Below are positions 41,819-44,891 of a DNA stretch of 44,891 nucleotides, one piece after another; position 1 is the first letter of the stretch; the number at the start of each line of letters is the position of its first letter. The DNA comes from Nonomuraea antri (lineage in GTDB: Bacteria; Actinomycetota; Actinomycetes; Streptosporangiales; Streptosporangiaceae): contig NZ_JABCPZ010000066.1 of NCBI RefSeq assembly GCF_013283785.1, positions 1 to 44,891 on the forward strand. Direction: 5' to 3'. The notes beneath the pieces are model-generated. The model was not told the DNA's origin and ran no database searches. It saw only the letters and a list, made by a program, of their open reading frames with translations. A program made the position numbers and the translations under genes.

Positions 41819-42674
41819 CGGGGACGCGGGTTCTAACGATGGCACCGAGTTCCGCTTGCAGGTTGCGAGCCGCGACGGAATGCCCGTACGAATTCAGCTT
41901 CTCGATCGCCTTCTCCACGAGCCTGGTCATCCGATCAAATTCTTCCCGGAGCGCGAGCAGTTCATCGAAGCGCTCTGCTGGGAAACCGCACCACGCGCGG
42001 ACGAGATTGAAGGTCGGCTGCTCCTTGAGCAGCCGCTCCTTGCAGTATTCCAGAGGCGCTTCGACCGTATAGGTCTTGTGGTCGTGCCGGTAGCCGTAGA
42101 CGGCCTGGTGGCGCAGCTGGTCTTCGCGTGCCACCCCGCCGGCGAGGACAACATCCGGCATCAGCTCGCAGATCCGCCTGGCGATCCTGAGCGCGATCTC
42201 CCAAGGGCCGAAGTAGGTTCCGTTTCGATCAATAAAAGCCAGCGATGCCGACAACAACTCGTGCTGGTCGAACCCGAGGTCTCGGGCCAGGCCTTGGACA
42301 TCTTCTACTTCGACCGTAGCGCCGTCTCGAGCAGGGCATCCGTAGGAAAGCCGGTGAGAGCGAAGCTGTAAGTAGCCCCGCGCAGCGTAGTGCGCCGCAC
42401 GATGCTCGAGTGTCTCGAAGGCGTGTTCAGAGGCCGCACGCGCGGCCTGAAACCGCCGTTTGTCGTCGAGGATGAGCTCGATCTCCGGCCAGGGGGCGAC
42501 CAGGCGAACCATCGGTACCCATTCGGCAAAATCCTCGTCCTCGCCATCGAGATAGCGGACTTGGGCAATCTTCTTCTTCGAAGGGTGGATCTTCACGATC
42601 TCCACGCGGCGTGCAGGTGCCCCCGGTGTGCGTGGCTTTTCTCGATACGCCCAGATCTCGCCAATGTTCATCAT
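41805..42674 (-). CDS. gene B: conserved hypothetical protein, intact paralogue of gene A
   Basis: A 289-residue protein starting MMNIGEIWAYREKPR. Residues 1-60 fit a small beta-barrel (RRVEIVKIHPSKKKIAQVRY, then LDGEDEDFAEWVPMVRL) of Tudor/SH3 type. The middle (about 85-215) is helical with FIDRNGTYFGPWEIALRIAR. The C-terminus, NLVRAWCGFPAERFDELLAL, then REEFDRMTRLVEKAIEKL, aligns closely with the restored gene A. No enzymatic motif is seen. It converges on the ASCH-protein gene (14-base overlap), and an ISL3-family element begins about 55 bases upstream of its start, probably within its promoter region. Two paralogues around the helicase suggest the family is a repeated component of this island. 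The function is unknown. Confidence 0.75.
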   Translation of the reverse strand: MMNIGEIWAYREKPRTPGAPARRVEIVKIHPSKKKIAQVRYLDGEDEDFAEWVPMVRLVAPWPEIELILDDKRRFQAARAASEHAFETLEHRAAHYAARGYLQLRSHRLSYGCPARDGATVEVEDVQGLARDLGFDQHELLSASLAFIDRNGTYFGPWEIALRIARRICELMPDVVLAGGVAREDQLRHQAVYGYRHDHKTYTVEAPLEYCKERLLKEQPTFNLVRAWCGFPAERFDELLALREEFDRMTRLVEKAIEKLNSYGHSVAARNLQAELGAIVRTRVPVKVP

Positions 42675-42728
42675 GGCTCCGGCATCTCATTTCAAGGATG
42701 CTCAAAGCTAGCTCGATCACGCTGTCAA

Positions 42729-44500
42729 CGACGTCTGAAAACGGGATCAGGCACACATTCCGTGATGGATCCATCGGATAGATCACGGTTCGAGTGTTCC
42801 GGCCGGTAGCCACTCCTCTGCTCACGAGCATCTGCAGCGTGTTGATCAAGGAGCTGGTCGCTGTTCTGTTCCCTCATCTGATCGGTGTGTGCGTGGAGCA
42901 GGTGTTCCGGTCGGGAACCACGGTGCGGATTCGGGCCAGGAGCGGAACCGTGAAGGCCGCCTGCCCGGCCTGTGGAACGCCGTCGCAGCGGGTGCACAGC
43001 CACTATGAACGGCGGCTGTCCGATACGGCGGTCGGAGGCCAGGAGGTACTCCTCCACCTGCGGGTTCACCGGTTCTTCTGCCGCACTTCTACATGTGCGA
43101 AGGCGACGTTTGCCGAGCAGGTCCCGGGGCTGACCGTCCGATATGGCCGCCGCAGTATTCGGGCGGCGGGCGTGTTACAGGCCATCGCGCTGGCTCTGGG
43201 TGGCCGCGCTGGAGCCCGGCTCGCCGGCCGGTTGGCAGCCTCGGTCAGCCGGATGACGCTGATCAGGCTGATCCGCGCCCTCCCAGACCCGGCTGCGGAA
43301 TCCGGTCCTCGGGTGCTCGGCGTGGACGACTTCGCCCTGCGGCGAGGCCACTCCTACGGCACCATCCTCATCGACATTTCCACCAGCACCGTGGTGGACG
43401 TGCTCGCTGACCGGACGGCCGACACCCTCGCCGCCTGGCTCCGCGCTCATCCCGAGGTCGAGATTGTCTGCCGCGACCGAGCCGGCGCCTATGCCGAGGG
43501 CATCGCCCGGGGCGCGCCACACGCGACCCAGGTCGCGGACAGATGGCATCTCTGGCGGAACCTCGGCGAGGCCGTCGAACGCACCGTCACCCGCCACCGC
43601 GACCATCTCCAAGCCCTGACCGCCGCACCCAGCACGCGCACCGACACCTCGCCACCTGCGCCGCCGACCGTCCCGCCCCGCTCGCCCGCCGACCGTCAGG
43701 ACCGCATCGCCGCCCGAACCCGTGAACGGCACGCCACCGTTCACGCCCTGCTCGAGCAAGGCCAAGGACTGCGCGAAATCGCCCGCCTGCTGTCCCTGGG
43801 CCGCAACACCGTCCGGCGCTTCGCCCGCGCCGCCAGCCCTGAAGACCTGCTCGTTCACAACGGCACCGGCCGACGGCCCAAGAACCTGGAAACCTACGAC
43901 TCCTACCTGCGCAAACGCTGGGCCGAGGGATGCACCAACGCCGAACTCCTCCACCAGGAGCTGCAGGCCCTGGGCTACCGCGGCGGCGGCACCACCGTCC
44001 GCCAGTACGTCCGCCCCTGGCGCCACGGAACGCCTCCCGCACCGACATCAACGCGACCGCCCACGGTCCGGCAAGCCACCGGCTGGTTCCTGCGCAACCC
44101 CACCCACCTCGACCCCGACGAACACCGCCAACTCCAGACGCTCACCACCACCTGCCCCCAACTGGCGGCGCTTCAGCTACACGTGCGCCAGTTCGCCGAG
44201 ATGATGACGCACCGCCACGGCCAGAACCTAGAGACCTGGATGAACGCCGTCCTGGGCGACGACCTACCTGAGCTGCACTCCTTCGTCACCGGGCTACGCC
44301 GGGACCAACACGCCGTCACCGCCGGGCTCACCCTGCCCTACAGCTCCGGGCCCGTCGAAGGGCACGTCAACCGGACCAAGATGCTCAAGCGACAGATGTA
44401 CGGCCGCGCCAACCTCGATCTCCTGCGGAAACGCATGCTGCTGGCCGACTGACCAGGGTCCGATCACGGAATGTGTGCCTGATCCAGTTTTCAGCCGTCG
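42729..44500 (+). mobile_element. ISL3-family insertion sequence, ~1.77 kb
   Basis: Long, well-conserved terminal inverted repeats: GGATCAGGCACACATTCCG from 42744 and the same sequence reversed ending at 44485. These extend outward through CTGAAAAC and CGACG to 42729 and 44500 with few mismatches. The exact outer edge and target duplication are uncertain because the right side abuts another ISL3 remnant. Confidence 0.8.
42794..44452 (+). CDS. ISL3-family transposase
   Basis: A transposase of up to 552 residues. The N-terminal zinc finger is ACPACGTPSQRVHSHYERRL, followed by CRTSTCAKATFAEQVPGL, both characteristic of ISL3. The DDE core includes RVLGVDDFALRRGHSYGTIL with the first Asp, VEIVCRDRAGAYAEGIARGA with the second, and SGPVEGHVNRTKMLKRQMYG with the Glu; QVADRWHLWRNLGEAVER is another family signature. 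A helix-turn-helix insert (GLREIARLLSLGRNTVRRFA) is present. GTG 42839 (LIKELVAVLFPHLIGV) is an equally likely start and fits the usual family N-terminus better. The frame is intact, so the element may be active. Confidence 0.9.
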   Translation: MFRPVATPLLTSICSVLIKELVAVLFPHLIGVCVEQVFRSGTTVRIRARSGTVKAACPACGTPSQRVHSHYERRLSDTAVGGQEVLLHLRVHRFFCRTSTCAKATFAEQVPGLTVRYGRRSIRAAGVLQAIALALGGRAGARLAGRLAASVSRMTLIRLIRALPDPAAESGPRVLGVDDFALRRGHSYGTILIDISTSTVVDVLADRTADTLAAWLRAHPEVEIVCRDRAGAYAEGIARGAPHATQVADRWHLWRNLGEAVERTVTRHRDHLQALTAAPSTRTDTSPPAPPTVPPRSPADRQDRIAARTRERHATVHALLEQGQGLREIARLLSLGRNTVRRFARAASPEDLLVHNGTGRRPKNLETYDSYLRKRWAEGCTNAELLHQELQALGYRGGGTTVRQYVRPWRHGTPPAPTSTRPPTVRQATGWFLRNPTHLDPDEHRQLQTLTTTCPQLAALQLHVRQFAEMMTHRHGQNLETWMNAVLGDDLPELHSFVTGLRRDQHAVTAGLTLPYSSGPVEGHVNRTKMLKRQMYGRANLDLLRKRMLLAD

Positions 44501-44757
44501 CCGTCACACGCATCTGCTGAACAGACATATGCGGCGTGCCCGTCACCGCCCCGGTCGAGCTGAAGGAGAACGGCCCGACATCACCCCGCGCCGCCTGACA
44601 AGTCTCCTGCTCACCCACCCCAACCGGCTACGCGACAGCGACAACCAGCTGCTGCAGGAACTCATGCCCGCCTGTGCCGAGCTGGCCGAACTCGCCCGCC
44701 ATGTCCGCAGCTTCTGCCGGCTTCGACCTGCTGCGCCACCGCATCCTGCTGCCCTGA
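44501..44757 (+). pseudogene. C-terminal remnant of a second ISL3-family transposase
   Basis: The phrase ITPRRLTSLLLTHPNRLRDS, then DNQLLQELMPACAELAELAR and HVRSF, parallels the C-terminal region of the neighbouring ISL3 transposase (TGWFLRNPTHLDPDEHRQL, CPQLAALQLHVRQFAEM). It then jumps, with a frame change, to GFDLLRHRILLP and a stop at 44755-44757. The block containing the catalytic Glu is deleted. It is similar but not identical to the intact neighbour. Confidence 0.65.
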
Positions 44758-44781
44758 AATCACCTAGTACTCCAGCCGCAC

Positions 44782-44891
44782 TTATTGATCTTTGAGTTGT
44801 TGTCGCTGGTAGTGACTCTGCCGGGCGCGGGCTTGGTGGCGTCTTCGCCAGCGTGACCAGTGCAGGATGTGCCCTTCGTCGATGAGGGGAC
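44782..44891 (-). CDS. C-terminal end of another IS transposase, cut by the window edge
   Basis: The minus frame entering from the right edge reads PLIDEGHILHWSRWRRRHQA and RARQSHYQRQQLKDQ before TAA at 44784-44782. The W..WRRRHQA.AR..HY.R pattern is a common tail of actinomycete DDE transposases. CTAGTACTCCAGCCGCA just beyond the stop (44764-44780) may be the terminal repeat of that element. The family cannot be fixed from 36 residues. Confidence 0.55.
   Translation of the reverse strand, partial: PLIDEGHILHWSRWRRRHQARARQSHYQRQQLKDQ

Noticed and set aside
1..44891. CRISPR array
   Set aside because: No regularly spaced 25-40 base repeats are seen; the only regular repeats are the coding TPR units and the 20-bp tandem units at 6995-7054.

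Overview
The window is very GC-rich, with strong third-position G/C bias, GTG starts and apparently leaderless genes. It carries typical actinomycete families: an FxLD-system methyltransferase, an NB-ARC/TPR protein, a NarL-type two-component system, many TetR regulators and IS481/IS630/ISL3 elements. A filamentous actinomycete, perhaps of the Streptosporangiales (Nonomuraea/Streptosporangium-like), is a reasonable guess; this is inference, because no rRNA or other marker gene is present.

Layout. 1-6.1 kb, minus strand: a truncated FxLD-system methyltransferase, a frameshifted DUF4253 gene, a membrane-anchored NB-ARC/TPR protein with eight near-identical TPR units, and a decayed gene. 6.3-15.7 kb: a membrane protein, a conserved actinobacterial hypothetical, a dead transposase, a winged-helix (HTH_42) protein, a NarL-type response regulator/histidine kinase pair, a second membrane protein, a secreted protein with five Cys-bracketed domains, and a GNAT acetyltransferase with a decayed downstream gene. 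16.0-18.1 kb: an IS481-family element whose transposase has a threefold-repeated C-terminal extension. 18.2-29.0 kb: regulators and small-molecule enzymes, namely a TetR facing a wrecked MFS exporter and an SDR; a TetR facing a secreted type-B carboxylesterase; an SDR; a gutted alpha/beta hydrolase facing a LysR; an autoregulated TetR with a DUF5360/YvaD membrane protein; an NTF2-fold protein plus lipoprotein pair behind a broken DUF4287 gene; and a DJ-1/PfpI protein with a GlxA-type AraC regulator. Several palindromic operators and two strong hairpin terminators can be read directly.

29.1-44.9 kb is an accessory, defence-like island riddled with IS elements. Its non-IS genes are: the tail of an HsdS-like specificity protein cut by an IS; a protein joining an N-terminal PUA/EVE-like reader domain (the kind found in front of Mrr-type nucleases) to a CBS pair and a C-terminal HEPN domain with an intact RNxxxH motif; a gene (A) split by an IS630 element that can be excised on paper to restore a full 287-residue protein; a coiled-coil gene, split by an IS, that overlaps the end of a 1201-residue helicase with two zinc-ribbon modules; a protein with a C-terminal ASCH-like domain; and gene B, an intact paralogue of gene A. 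The most interesting proposal is that reader (PUA/EVE, ASCH), sensor (CBS), effector (HEPN RNase), the helicase and the A/B family form a defence or nucleic-acid surveillance system that IS insertions are now breaking in this strain. The architecture and the insertions are visible in the sequence; the defence role is inference.
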